Assembly: GCA_023251755.1 (NCBI GenBank) | Contig: JAHEYF010000009.1 | Coordinates: 17,658 to 81,657, forward strand | Direction of reading: 5' to 3' | Length of the DNA stretch: 64,000 bases | Source of the DNA: Bacteroidota bacterium | GTDB lineage: Bacteria; Bacteroidota; Bacteroidia; B-17B0; Aurantibacillaceae | Part shown: positions 26,211-34,862 of the stretch, one piece after another | How the letters are laid out: each line of letters begins with the position of its first letter | Position numbering within the stretch: the first letter of the stretch is position 1 | Notes under the pieces: generated by a model | Told to the model about the DNA's origin: nothing | The model's input: the letters and a program-made list of their open reading frames with translations, nothing else | Database searches by the model: none | Made by a program: the position numbers and the translations under genes

Positions 26211-28024
26211 AACAGGCACTGATTATCATATTTATTTTTTTTACCTCAGTGTTGTTTGCTCAAAAAAACACCGATGAGCAATTGGCCCTTCAATTCTTTA
26301 ACAACAAAGAATACGACAAAGCCATTGTGTATTATGAGAAATTATACGACAAAAATCCCTATGGCTTTTATACCAATTATTTTAAATGTCTGCTCTTTAT
26401 AAAAGAATATAAAAAGGCGGAGAAAATTGTAAAGAAACAATTGAAATACACTCCGCAGTATGTGTATTTGTACATCGACCTGGCTGATGTGTACAAGGCG
26501 GAGGGGGATGAGAAAAAAGAAATGGAGCAATACGACAAAGCGATTAAAGAAATGCCCGACGATTACAACATTGTGAGTACCCTCGCCAATACTTTCCGCA
26601 ACAATAAATTGTACGAGTACGCTATACAAACCTATACAAAGGCCGGAAAATTTAACGGGGCCATGTACCCTTACTTTTATGAAAAGGCGGAGATCTATAA
26701 GGAAAAAGGCGATATACGCGCTATGATTAATGAGTTGCTGGATGCATTGGACTTTAGGGAAACAGAATTGCTGAATGTTCAGAACAACCTGCAAAGCAGC
26801 CTGGGTTACGACGATGATAAAGGTGGCTTTAACAATCCTATTTTAAAACAGGAACTTCAGAAACGCATACAGGCTGATCCTGAAAAAATTATTTTTTCGG
26901 AATTTTTGATTTTTATTTTAATGCAGCAGAAAGATTTTGATGCGGCCTATATCCAAAGCAAAGCCCTTGATAAACGCAAAAAAGAAGACGGCTACCGTTT
27001 AATGGACCTGGGAAGGATTTGTGTGAGCAATGAAAATTATGAGGTGGCTGCAAAATGTTTCGATTATATTATTTCCAAAGGGAAAGAAAATTTTTATTAC
27101 AACCAGGCATACATTGAAGCAGCCAATGCACTGTACGAAAAAATTGTGCGCACCCAAAATTATAACCCACAGGAATTACTTGACCTGGAAACAAAATTAA
27201 AAGGCACTATCCAGCAATTTGATATCTCTCAACTCACCATTCCTTTACTTCGCAAACTGGCTTCATTACAGGCCTATTACCTCAATAAAACACAGGATGC
27301 AATGGAACTGTTGAACAAAGCCATTGCCCTGCCCGGCCTCGATAAAAATGCCCTGGCGGAATGTAAATTAGATTTAGGCGATGTATTGTTGGTGACCGGC
27401 GATATATGGGAAGCTTCTCTGCTTTATTCACAGGTAGAAAAAGCCTTTAAGTACGATGCGGTGGGCCAGGAAGCAAAATTCCGCAATGCAAAACTCGCTT
27501 TTTATGCCGGGGATTTTAAATGGTCAAAGGCACAATTAGACGTATTAAAAGGCGCCACCGCCAAACTTATTTCCAACGATGCAATGGACCTTTCCTTAGT
27601 TATTGGAGATGCCATTAATGTAGACACCAATGAAGTGCCGCTGCAAATGTTCTCGTCGGCTGATTTGTTGATTGTGCAAAACAAAACAGCAGAAGCGCTG
27701 TCCCGATTGGATTCCATCAATATACTTTTTGAGAATCACAGTTTAGCAGATGATATTTATTTTAAGAAAGGAATTATTTTCGCCAAACAGGGAAAATACA
27801 AAGAAGCCCTTGAAGCCTACCAGCGTGTGGCAGACAATTATGGTGATGAAATATTCGGGGACGATGCACTTTTTAAAATTGCCGAGATCTACCAATTCAA
27901 CCTCAAAGACCTTGAAAAAGCAAAAACACTGTACCAGGAATTTTTAACGAAGTACCCCGGAAGTGTATTCACCGTAGAGGCAAGGAAACGTTTCCGTAAG
28001 CTAAGGGGGGATGTAGTGAATTAA
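26207..28024 (+). CDS. Secreted or membrane-associated TPR protein
   Basis: This 605-residue protein is translated from GTG at 26207, overlapping the stop of the preceding lipoprotein. A signal peptide is seen (ALIIIFIFFTSVLFAQ, cleavage near residue 19). Tetratricopeptide-like repeats cover most of the rest, for example ALQFFNNKEYDKAIVYYEKL near the N-terminus, KEGDIRAMI-like helices in the middle, and QGKYKEALEAYQRVADNYGD and DLEKAKTLYQEFLTKYPGS at the C-terminus. TPR proteins are scaffolds. The lipoprotein pair suggests an outer-envelope assembly, but there is no evidence for a specific machine. Confidence 0.8.
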   Translation: MKQALIIIFIFFTSVLFAQKNTDEQLALQFFNNKEYDKAIVYYEKLYDKNPYGFYTNYFKCLLFIKEYKKAEKIVKKQLKYTPQYVYLYIDLADVYKAEGDEKKEMEQYDKAIKEMPDDYNIVSTLANTFRNNKLYEYAIQTYTKAGKFNGAMYPYFYEKAEIYKEKGDIRAMINELLDALDFRETELLNVQNNLQSSLGYDDDKGGFNNPILKQELQKRIQADPEKIIFSEFLIFILMQQKDFDAAYIQSKALDKRKKEDGYRLMDLGRICVSNENYEVAAKCFDYIISKGKENFYYNQAYIEAANALYEKIVRTQNYNPQELLDLETKLKGTIQQFDISQLTIPLLRKLASLQAYYLNKTQDAMELLNKAIALPGLDKNALAECKLDLGDVLLVTGDIWEASLLYSQVEKAFKYDAVGQEAKFRNAKLAFYAGDFKWSKAQLDVLKGATAKLISNDAMDLSLVIGDAINVDTNEVPLQMFSSADLLIVQNKTAEALSRLDSINILFENHSLADDIYFKKGIIFAKQGKYKEALEAYQRVADNYGDEIFGDDALFKIAEIYQFNLKDLEKAKTLYQEFLTKYPGSVFTVEARKRFRKLRGDVVN

Positions 28025-28037
28025 TATCGTTCTTTTG

Positions 28038-28103
28038 TTTATTCGTTTACTTGTTCTTCAGTGCTGGACAACAAATGAACGGGTGAACAAGTAAACGAAT
28101 AAA
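28038..28103. repeat. Perfect 19-bp inverted repeat downstream of the TPR gene
   Basis: TTTATTCGTTTACTTGTTC (28038-28056) and its exact complement GAACAAGTAAACGAATAAA (28085-28103) surround 28 bases. It would form a long AT-rich hairpin. Related half-copies are at about 21890 and 43145. Confidence 0.85.
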
Positions 28104-28111
28104 ATAAAATT

Positions 28112-28408
28112 ATGTATATATATAACGTAACTGTAAATATCGACGCCAGTGTTCACGAAGAATGGTACAGCTGGATGAAAGAAGTGCACATACAAGAGGT
28201 GATGAAAACAGGCTGTTTTATTGACCACCAGATGGTAAAAGTATTAAGCGATGACGAAGGCCATACCTATTCGATGCAATACAAATTTTTGGAAATGGTA
28301 GACCTTGAAAAATACCAGACAGAATTTGCACCACGCCTTCAAAAGGATCACCGCACTAAGTATGAAGGAAAATTTGCGGCTTTCAGAACAATATTAAAAA
28401 TTGTATAA
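28112..28408 (+). CDS. DUF4286 family protein
   Basis: This 98-residue protein matches the small Bacteroidota DUF4286 family: MYIYNVTVNID start, HEEWYSWMKEVHIQEVMKTG, and the C-terminal RLQKDHRTKYEGKFAAFRTIL. The fold is ferredoxin-like, and the function is unknown. The gene is regularly found beside rsmA in the phylum. Here its TAA stop and the rsmA ATG share TATAATG, so they are coupled. Confidence 0.85.
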   Translation: MYIYNVTVNIDASVHEEWYSWMKEVHIQEVMKTGCFIDHQMVKVLSDDEGHTYSMQYKFLEMVDLEKYQTEFAPRLQKDHRTKYEGKFAAFRTILKIV

Positions 28409-29184
28409 TGCAGGAACCTGTACGTGCGAAAAAACATTTGGGCCAGCATTTTTTAACTGATGAAAACATCGCCAGACGAATTGCAAACAGTTTATTAGAG
28501 TGCAACAAGGACGCAAGTATTGTTGAGATAGGACCCGGAACAGGCGTACTCACCAAATACCTGATCAACCAGCCCAATAAATTTTTTGCTTTGGATATCG
28601 ATATGGAATCCATTGCCTATTTGCAGAAAAAATACCCTGAAATAAAAGATAAAATTATTTTCTCCGATTTTTTGGAGCATGATCTTAATGCTTTGGTATC
28701 GGAGCATTTTAATATCATTGGTAATTTTCCTTACAACATCTCTTCACAAATTATGTTCAGGGTACTGGAGTTTCACAACAGGGTGGATGTAGTGGTGGGA
28801 ATGTTTCAAAAGGAAGTGGCCGAACGCATAGCCGAAAAACCGGGTAGTAAAGCTTATGGCATACTCAGTGTATTGTTACAGGCTTATTACGATATTGAAT
28901 ACCTGTTTACAGTTCACGAAAATGTATTTAACCCCCCACCCAAAGTTAAATCGGCTGTTATCCGGCTTAAACGAAACAACACGGTAAAATTAGATTGTGA
29001 TGAAGCGCTGTTTATTAAAGTGGTAAAAACAGCTTTTGGCCAGCGGAGAAAAATGTTACGAAACCCCTTAAAACCACTTATTACCAACAAAGAATTTTTA
29101 CAACACGAAATATTAAACAAACGCGCGGAACAATTAAGCGTAAATGATTTTGTATTTATTACCAATAATATTTACCTGCCCTAA
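28408..29184 (+). CDS. rsmA: 16S rRNA dimethyladenosine transferase RsmA (KsgA)
   Basis: RsmA dimethylates A1518 and A1519 (E. coli numbering) in helix 45 of 16S rRNA, late in 30S assembly. The 258-residue chain starts with KKHLGQHFLTD. It has the SAM-binding motif VEIGPGTGVLTKYL, the adenine-methylase motif NFPYNISSQI, and the C-terminal helical domain (VVKTAFGQRRKMLRNPLKP). The length is typical. It is the second gene after DUF4286 and is followed by a 508-bp leader of metE. Confidence 0.96.
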   Translation: MQEPVRAKKHLGQHFLTDENIARRIANSLLECNKDASIVEIGPGTGVLTKYLINQPNKFFALDIDMESIAYLQKKYPEIKDKIIFSDFLEHDLNALVSEHFNIIGNFPYNISSQIMFRVLEFHNRVDVVVGMFQKEVAERIAEKPGSKAYGILSVLLQAYYDIEYLFTVHENVFNPPPKVKSAVIRLKRNNTVKLDCDEALFIKVVKTAFGQRRKMLRNPLKPLITNKEFLQHEILNKRAEQLSVNDFVFITNNIYLP

Positions 29185-29364
29185 TAAAGATAAAGCCTTA
29201 TGAACTGATTACGGAGACACCAATAAATCAGGTTCAAAAACTCCCGGAAGTGCTGCTGAAAATTTTAAGTTTTCTGCCAAAGAAAGAAGCTCAGTTGAAA
29301 TAATTTTTTTGAAGCTCAAAAATTATTCTACATTTGTTTTAAGTTCTTTAATTCCTTCTTCCCA

Positions 29365-29535
29365 TTATAAGTGAACAGGTAATGCTGTTCTTAAAAAGGA
29401 ACCGTGTGTGAATCACGGGCTGTCGCGCAACTGTAAGTAACAAAAAAAGTTGTTGTCATTAAAAATTCCATTGTCCGCATTCGGCGGATGAGAAGGAAGA
29501 CAACAATGTTACAAGCCAGGAGACTTGCTTATACT
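29365..29535 (+). promoter_or_regulatory. Cobalamin riboswitch of metE
   Basis: The aptamer core ACCGTGTGTGAATCACGGGC followed by TGTCGCGCAACTGTAA lies at 29401-29436. The B12 box GCCAGGAGACTTGCTT is at 29515-29530. Both are hallmarks of the AdoCbl-type riboswitch. It precedes the B12-independent methionine synthase, so cobalamin should switch metE off. A 9-bp long-range pairing, ATGCTTTCG (29545-29553) with CGAAAGCAT (29640-29648), may belong to the expression platform. Confidence 0.95.
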
Positions 29536-29692
29536 GATAGATGAATGCTTTCGCGGAATGAAGCAATAATCAGGAATATGTCGTATTACTACTGGCCAGG
29601 GTAATTGCGCATGTTTCTTTTCATTTCCATCCACTCTTCCGAAAGCATATTGAATTTTTAGAACATAGTATTCATGTCTAAAAAAATAAACT

Positions 29693-31999
29693 ATGCTAAA
29701 AAACAACCTGGGCTACCCGCGAGTAGGTGCCTACAGAGAACTTAAAAAAGCCTGCGAATCTTATTGGTCGGGCAAAATTACAAGGGAAGAACTTTTTGAA
29801 ACAGGTAAAACAATTAAGGAACAAAACTGGAAAACACAGGCCCATGAAGGCATTGACCTTATTCCCTGTAATGATTTCAGTTTTTACGATCAGGTGCTGG
29901 ATCTGTCGTTAACAGTAGGAGCCATCCCTTCAAGGTACACACCGGTACTTACCGAGAATAAACAAAACAAGGAAATTGACCTGCTGTTTGCCATGGCACG
30001 CGGTTACCAAAAAGATGGTTTGGACATTACGGCCATGGAAATGACCAAATGGTTTGATACCAATTACCATTACATTGTTCCGGAGTTTAGCAGGAGTCAG
30101 CGCTTTAACCTTTTTTCAAATAAAATTCTGAACGAATTTACTGAAGCCAAACAGGTATTGGGGAAAACACCCAAGCCCGTTATTATCGGCCCGGTATCTT
30201 ACCTGTTGCTGGGAAAAGAAAAAGAAGAAGGTTTTAACCGGATTGATTTATTAAAAGGGTTGCTGCCTGTTTACATTGAACTGTTCAATAAACTGGCACA
30301 TGCCGGGGCCGAATGGATACAATTGGACGAACCCTTTCTGGCTCTTGACTTAAATGAAAACGAGAAACAGGCTTATACAGAAGCCTACACTACTTTAAGT
30401 AAAGAAACCAAAGGTTTAAAATTCCTGATTGCAACTTACTTTGACGGGGTAGATGAAAACCTTCCCCTGGCTGTTTCACTTCCGGTATGCGCCTTGCACC
30501 TTGATTTGCGAAGGGCCCCTCAGCAATTAGATGCGGTGCTTGAAATTATTCCTGAGAAACTAACACTTTCATTAGGGGTGATAGACGGAAGAAATGTATG
30601 GAAAAATGATTACTCAGCCTCCTTAACTTTTATTGAAAAAGCAATTGCAAAAATTGGCAAACATCGGGTAATGATTGCTCCAAGTTGTTCATTACTGCAT
30701 ACGCCCTATGACCTGGACATAGAAACAGGGATGAACCCGGCAATAAAAAACTGGATGGCTTTTTCCAAACAAAAATTGAAAGAGGTAAATGACCTTTATC
30801 ATATTGTAAATGGGGATAAGGAAAGTTTATCACAGAACCAAAAAACTATTCTTTCCCGCAAAACATCTGCCTTAACACACAACCCAGATGTAAGGCAGCG
30901 TTTGGATGCAATTACTGATAAGGATTCCCGGCGTAAAAGTGAATTTAAAATCAGGCAAAAGATTCAACAGGCTAATTTTAAATTGCCACTGTTTCCTACC
31001 ACGACTATCGGCTCCTTTCCGCAAACAGATGATATACGGCAACTCAGGGCACGTTTGAAAAAAGGAGAATTAACAGAGCAACAGTATGAAAAGGAGATAG
31101 AAAAGGCCACCATTGAAGCGATTAAGTGGCAGGAAGGTATAGGCCTGGATGTATTGGTGCATGGTGAGTTTGAACGAAACGACATGGTAGAATATTTTGG
31201 GGAATTACTGGAAGGCTTTCTGTTTACAAAAAACGGATGGGTGCAAAGCTATGGTAGCCGTTGCGTTAAACCACCTGTAATTTATGGCGATGTAAGCCGG
31301 CCACAGGACATGACTGTCCGCTGGAGTAAGTTTGCACAGGCCCAAACCAATAAGCTGGTAAAAGGGATGCTGACAGGGCCGGTAACCATTCTGCAATGGT
31401 CCTTTGTACGTGATGATCAACCGCGTTCGCAGACTACCAATCAAATTGCATTGGCCATTCGTGATGAGGTAGATGCACTGGAACGGGCAGGAATAAAAGT
31501 AATTCAGATAGATGAACCAGCGATAAGGGAGGGATTGCCTTTGCGCAGAAAGAATTGGACAGACTATTTGAACTGGGCTGTAAAAGCATTTAAAATAGCC
31601 TCCTGCGGTGTGAAAGATGAAACGCAAGTTCATACGCACATGTGTTACAGTGAGTTTAACGATATCATTAAACACATCGCCGACATGGATGCAGATGTAA
31701 TAACGATTGAAACATCGCGTTCGCAGATGGAGCTATTGGAGGCTTTTGCTGATTTTAAATACCCCAATGAAATTGGCCCGGGTGTATATGATATTCACTC
31801 TCCGCGCGTGCCTACAATAGAAGAAATGCAAAACCTGCTCGAAAGGGCCTCGTCGTTTTTACCCATAAGGAATTTATGGGTGAACCCCGATTGCGGATTA
31901 AAAACCCGTAAATGGCCGGAAACACAACTGGCACTTAAAAACATGGTCACCGCTGCACAAAATGCAAGAGTTAAATTAGTTGATAAAGTGTTGATGTAA
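29693..31999 (+). CDS. metE: Cobalamin-independent methionine synthase
   Basis: MetE transfers the methyl group of 5-methyltetrahydropteroyl-triglutamate to homocysteine. The 768-residue chain has the two-barrel architecture. The N-terminal half begins NNLGYPRVGAYRELKKA, and the catalytic C-terminal half starts near FPTTTIGSFPQTDDIR. The zinc ligands H649 and C651 (HTHMCYSEF) and C734 (NPDCGLKTRKW) are present. It is a single-gene transcript under the cobalamin riboswitch, so the cell makes MetE only when B12 is scarce. A B12-dependent MetH is expected elsewhere. Confidence 0.97.
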   Translation: MLKNNLGYPRVGAYRELKKACESYWSGKITREELFETGKTIKEQNWKTQAHEGIDLIPCNDFSFYDQVLDLSLTVGAIPSRYTPVLTENKQNKEIDLLFAMARGYQKDGLDITAMEMTKWFDTNYHYIVPEFSRSQRFNLFSNKILNEFTEAKQVLGKTPKPVIIGPVSYLLLGKEKEEGFNRIDLLKGLLPVYIELFNKLAHAGAEWIQLDEPFLALDLNENEKQAYTEAYTTLSKETKGLKFLIATYFDGVDENLPLAVSLPVCALHLDLRRAPQQLDAVLEIIPEKLTLSLGVIDGRNVWKNDYSASLTFIEKAIAKIGKHRVMIAPSCSLLHTPYDLDIETGMNPAIKNWMAFSKQKLKEVNDLYHIVNGDKESLSQNQKTILSRKTSALTHNPDVRQRLDAITDKDSRRKSEFKIRQKIQQANFKLPLFPTTTIGSFPQTDDIRQLRARLKKGELTEQQYEKEIEKATIEAIKWQEGIGLDVLVHGEFERNDMVEYFGELLEGFLFTKNGWVQSYGSRCVKPPVIYGDVSRPQDMTVRWSKFAQAQTNKLVKGMLTGPVTILQWSFVRDDQPRSQTTNQIALAIRDEVDALERAGIKVIQIDEPAIREGLPLRRKNWTDYLNWAVKAFKIASCGVKDETQVHTHMCYSEFNDIIKHIADMDADVITIETSRSQMELLEAFADFKYPNEIGPGVYDIHSPRVPTIEEMQNLLERASSFLPIRNLWVNPDCGLKTRKWPETQLALKNMVTAAQNARVKLVDKVLM

Positions 32000-32094
32000 A
32001 AATATAGAGGAGGTCTAACAAAGTTGTACAGGGTTTTCAAACTCTGTGCAACTCTGTTTCTCAGTAAGCTCCGTATTAAAATAAAAATTGTTTT
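32000..32094. other. Intergenic stretch with AACTCTGT repeats
   Basis: Immediately after the metE stop the sequence holds AACTCTGTGCAACTCTGT (32040-32057) and nearby partial copies. It resembles other dispersed Bacteroidota intergenic repeats. No gene is seen. Confidence 0.5.
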
Positions 32095-32337
32095 ATGCCC
32101 CATCACGAAATAAAAAAATGCCCCCGTTGCACCAATGCGTTCGAATGCAAGGTGGGCAACATTATACAGTGCCAGTGCTCGGAAGTGAAGCTGAACGATA
32201 AGGAAAGGGAATACATTGATGATAAATACATTGATTGCCTGTGTAAGTATTGCATGAAAGACATGAAGCGTGAAATGCACTACAACAATTTGAAAAATAA
32301 AATCAACAGCCTGTTGGGAATATTTAAATCAAAATAA
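32095..32337 (+). CDS. Cysteine-rich CWC family protein
   Basis: This 80-residue protein carries the CWC-type cysteine pattern: CPRCTNAFEC at 9-18, then QCQCSE and CLCKYCMKD. The cysteine pairs suggest one or two structural zinc or iron centres. CWC proteins are widespread small bacterial proteins of unknown function. It lies 95 bp after metE on the same strand, with a repeat between, so co-transcription is uncertain. It converges with the WD40 gene. Confidence 0.8.
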   Translation: MPHHEIKKCPRCTNAFECKVGNIIQCQCSEVKLNDKEREYIDDKYIDCLCKYCMKDMKREMHYNNLKNKINSLLGIFKSK

Positions 32338-32355
32338 ACAATGAGATGAAATAGC

Positions 32356-33261
32356 TTAGCTGATCTTCCAAACAATTAAACTTCTGTCGTCGCTGGCCGA
32401 AACAAGAACCTGTTCTTCTTTGTTCCAGTGTAATTTGTTTACGGAATTGATGTGACCGTTGTAGGTTTCTTTATTGATGCGCAGGATGAAACTAAAATCG
32501 TCTGCGTTCCATAGCTTGATAGTTTTATCGCGGCTGGCTGTGGCAAACATGTTTTTGCCGTCTAAGTATTTTATATCGTAAATGGCGTAATTGTGTGCAG
32601 GAATGGATTGAACAAGTTGAAAATTATTTTCCCGGTCCCATATATTTAAGTGGGCATCGCGGCCACCGCTTAAGAGGTACTTGCCATCGGGATAGTAGAG
32701 GACACAGTTGCAGGAGAGCTCATGCGCTTTGAATGTTTTTTGAATACTAAAATCAGGAAGGTTTAAAATATGGAGACAACCATTCCCATCGCAGAGCGCA
32801 AGCTCATTCTTTCCTTCATCAAGGGCAATGTTGCGGAGTTTGAGTTGGGAAATGGAAAAAGTATGCAGGTGTTTAAAATCATCCAGCTTGTATACGTTTA
32901 GCTTTCCATCGGCACCGGCACTAATTAATAAGCGGTGTTTAAATGAAACCTGCATGTCGAATATTCCGGCTGTGTGGTATTGTAGTATTTTTACTTCTTC
33001 TTTTTTACTGAGATCAATCAGGTGAAGGCTACCTGTTGAGGTTCCCACACAAAGTATATTCATTTCGTAAATTGGAAAAACACAATAAACGGTAGAAGGA
33101 AACCTGGCTGAAAAATTATCGGGCTGTAATGTTGCTAAATTCCACTGGGCAATAAAATGATCGGCACTTCCACTCAGCACCATTGCAGGCGATGTTCCCT
33201 GTGCAAGTGCATAAACGCTGCCGTTGTGGCCGGTGAACTGGTGTATTTTTGTTAGAGTCAA
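32356..33261 (-). CDS. WD40-repeat beta-propeller protein
   Basis: This 301-residue protein has no signal peptide and consists of about seven WD40 blades, a complete propeller. Typical blade ends are VLSGSADHFIAQWNL, LLSGGRDAHLNIWDR, FATASRDKTIKLWNA and LVSASDDRSLIVWKI. Such cytoplasmic propellers act as protein-protein scaffolds. No enzymatic domain is joined to it. It follows the DUF71/ABC operon on the same strand, but a 192-bp repeat-filled gap separates them, so it is probably a separate transcript. Confidence 0.85.
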   Translation of the reverse strand: MTLTKIHQFTGHNGSVYALAQGTSPAMVLSGSADHFIAQWNLATLQPDNFSARFPSTVYCVFPIYEMNILCVGTSTGSLHLIDLSKKEEVKILQYHTAGIFDMQVSFKHRLLISAGADGKLNVYKLDDFKHLHTFSISQLKLRNIALDEGKNELALCDGNGCLHILNLPDFSIQKTFKAHELSCNCVLYYPDGKYLLSGGRDAHLNIWDRENNFQLVQSIPAHNYAIYDIKYLDGKNMFATASRDKTIKLWNADDFSFILRINKETYNGHINSVNKLHWNKEEQVLVSASDDRSLIVWKIS

Positions 33262-33463
33262 GAGTTGAAAGTTTAGAGTATTGAGATGTTAGTATTGAGT
33301 ATTGAGATGTTAGTATTGAGATAGTAGACATTGATCATCTCAAATCTGGTTCTCCCATCAGCTAATTGGCTAATCATCACATCTGCTAATCCTCACCACC
33401 TGAAAGGTTTTTCTTACCTGTCTCTTCCATCAGCTAATCAGCTAATCATCACATCAGCTAATT
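33262..33463. repeat. Repeat-filled intergenic: 21-bp tandem pair and AGCTAAT family
   Basis: A 21-bp unit beginning AGTATTGAGATGTT occurs twice in tandem (33277-33318), with part of a third. Then CATCAGCTAAT elements run from about 33357 to 33463 in the reverse sense of those after sucD. The stop codon of the DUF71 gene (33454) lies inside the last copy. Confidence 0.75.
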
Positions 33464-34146
33464 ACTAAGTCCAGGTACCAAAAGCCAGTATCGTGACTGG
33501 GATCTTTGCTTTTGTATTCTTTGTAAACGGTTTCTCCTTCTTTGAATTCAATGGGATGCTTAAATACAGGCCCTTCGTAAACAAAGGTATGAAACTCCCC
33601 ATTCTCTCCACAACAATCAACATCGGCAGGAAGATCACTGATAAATTGCTCATCAATAGTACGGCCCAAAAACGAACGGTCTAATTTTTTAGCGTTGATG
33701 CAAATTAATTTTGTTTTATAACCCAATGCAATAAATTCCCTTAATAATTCTTTGGTATCCCTTTTCCACAAAGGGAACACGCCGTTCAATTCAACTTCGG
33801 CCAATTTTTCTTCCCGGTACTTTTTAAGGTCTTCCAAAAATATATCACCAAAAACAGCGTAATCAATCCCCCGTTGTTTCATCAGCAGCATTTCGTGCTT
33901 CATAAATTTGTTGTAGGTTTCCAGGGTGTGGTCCTGTGGCACATATAACTTGCGCGACTTGATGCCCAAGGCAAAGCCCTGTCGCGTAATCAGTTCTTTA
34001 CGTACACCGTGCATACTCACCCGGTTGTAATCGCGCGAGCAGGTGGTGAATAAAAACTCAGGTTTGAATTTTTTCTCTTCCAATATTTTATGCAAGGCAA
34101 AGGTGCAATCCTTCCCCCCACTCCAGTTGATAAAAGCACTTGTCAT
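33454..34146 (-). CDS. DUF71/COG2102 PP-loop ATPase (B12-associated type), copy 2
   Basis: The start is set at 34146, where ATGA overlaps the stop of the ABC ATPase, giving 230 residues. A start at 34191 would intrude 49 bp into that gene. The PP-loop SGGKDC lies near residues 9-14, and the C-terminal CCGENGEFHTFVYEGP is the family signature. In archaea and eukaryotes the family (Dph6) amidates diphthine. Bacteria lack diphthamide, and comparative genomics by de Crecy-Lagard and co-workers (2012) predicted a B12-salvage role for one bacterial subgroup. Last gene of the transporter operon, and only distantly similar to copy 1. Confidence 0.85.
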   Translation of the reverse strand: MTSAFINWSGGKDCTFALHKILEEKKFKPEFLFTTCSRDYNRVSMHGVRKELITRQGFALGIKSRKLYVPQDHTLETYNKFMKHEMLLMKQRGIDYAVFGDIFLEDLKKYREEKLAEVELNGVFPLWKRDTKELLREFIALGYKTKLICINAKKLDRSFLGRTIDEQFISDLPADVDCCGENGEFHTFVYEGPVFKHPIEFKEGETVYKEYKSKDPSHDTGFWYLDLVIS

Positions 34147-34862
34147 AAATAAAATTTTGCCCTCATATTTTCGGGCGATTCTAAAGTACATGTATTATTT
34201 TCCTCTATTAACAAAGCCTGGTCGGCGTAACGCAGCAGTATATCCAGGTCGTGCGAGGAAAGTAAAATAATTTTATTTTCACGGTGGGCCATGTCTTTTA
34301 ATAATTGTGTACTGTTTTTTTTAGAAGCATAATCCAGAAAAGCGGTTGGTTCATCCAGTAACATGACTGGTGTTTGTTGGGCCAGGGCCCTCGCAATGAG
34401 CGCTTTTTGCCTTTCCCCATCACTTATTTCGCTAATGCTTTTGTGTTGAATGTGTTCAATTCCGCATTGCGTAATATAATGTTGTGTGAGTTGAATATCT
34501 TTATCAGAAAGCTCACCGAAGTAACCGGTGTAAGGATACCGGCCGGTACTTACCACATCAAATACAGTTAAATTAAACCCTTCTATTTTATCCGTAAGTA
34601 CCAGGCTGATGAGCCGGGCCAGTTCCTGTTGGGGGCAGTGTTGTATTTTTTTGGTTCCAATAAGCACTTCTCCCGATAAGGGGGGAATTAAACCACAAAT
34701 GGTTTTTAAAAGGGTTGATTTACCAATGCCGTTGTTTCCGATCAAACCTGTAAAACTGCCCGGTTTGAGCTCAAGGTTGATTTCACTGAATACAGGTTTG
34801 CCTGCGGTATAACCTATTTGCAGGTTTTTAAGTACCAGTGTTATGTTGTTTGTATCGTTCAA
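34143..34862 (-). CDS. ABC transporter ATPase, cobalamin/Fe-siderophore type (BtuD-like)
   Basis: This 239-residue ATPase has Walker A GNNGIGKST (42-50), the signature ISEISDGERQKALIARAL (with SDGE in place of SGGQ, as often in this family) and Walker B PVMLLDEPTAFLD. It powers the adjacent FecCD-type permease. Its ATG overlaps the permease stop by 4 bp, and its TGA overlaps the DUF71 start by 4 bp, so the operon is tightly coupled. The DUF71 partners favour cobalamin over an iron siderophore as substrate, but sequence alone cannot decide. Confidence 0.88.
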   Translation of the reverse strand: MNDTNNITLVLKNLQIGYTAGKPVFSEINLELKPGSFTGLIGNNGIGKSTLLKTICGLIPPLSGEVLIGTKKIQHCPQQELARLISLVLTDKIEGFNLTVFDVVSTGRYPYTGYFGELSDKDIQLTQHYITQCGIEHIQHKSISEISDGERQKALIARALAQQTPVMLLDEPTAFLDYASKKNSTQLLKDMAHRENKIILLSSHDLDILLRYADQALLIEENNTCTLESPENMRAKFYL

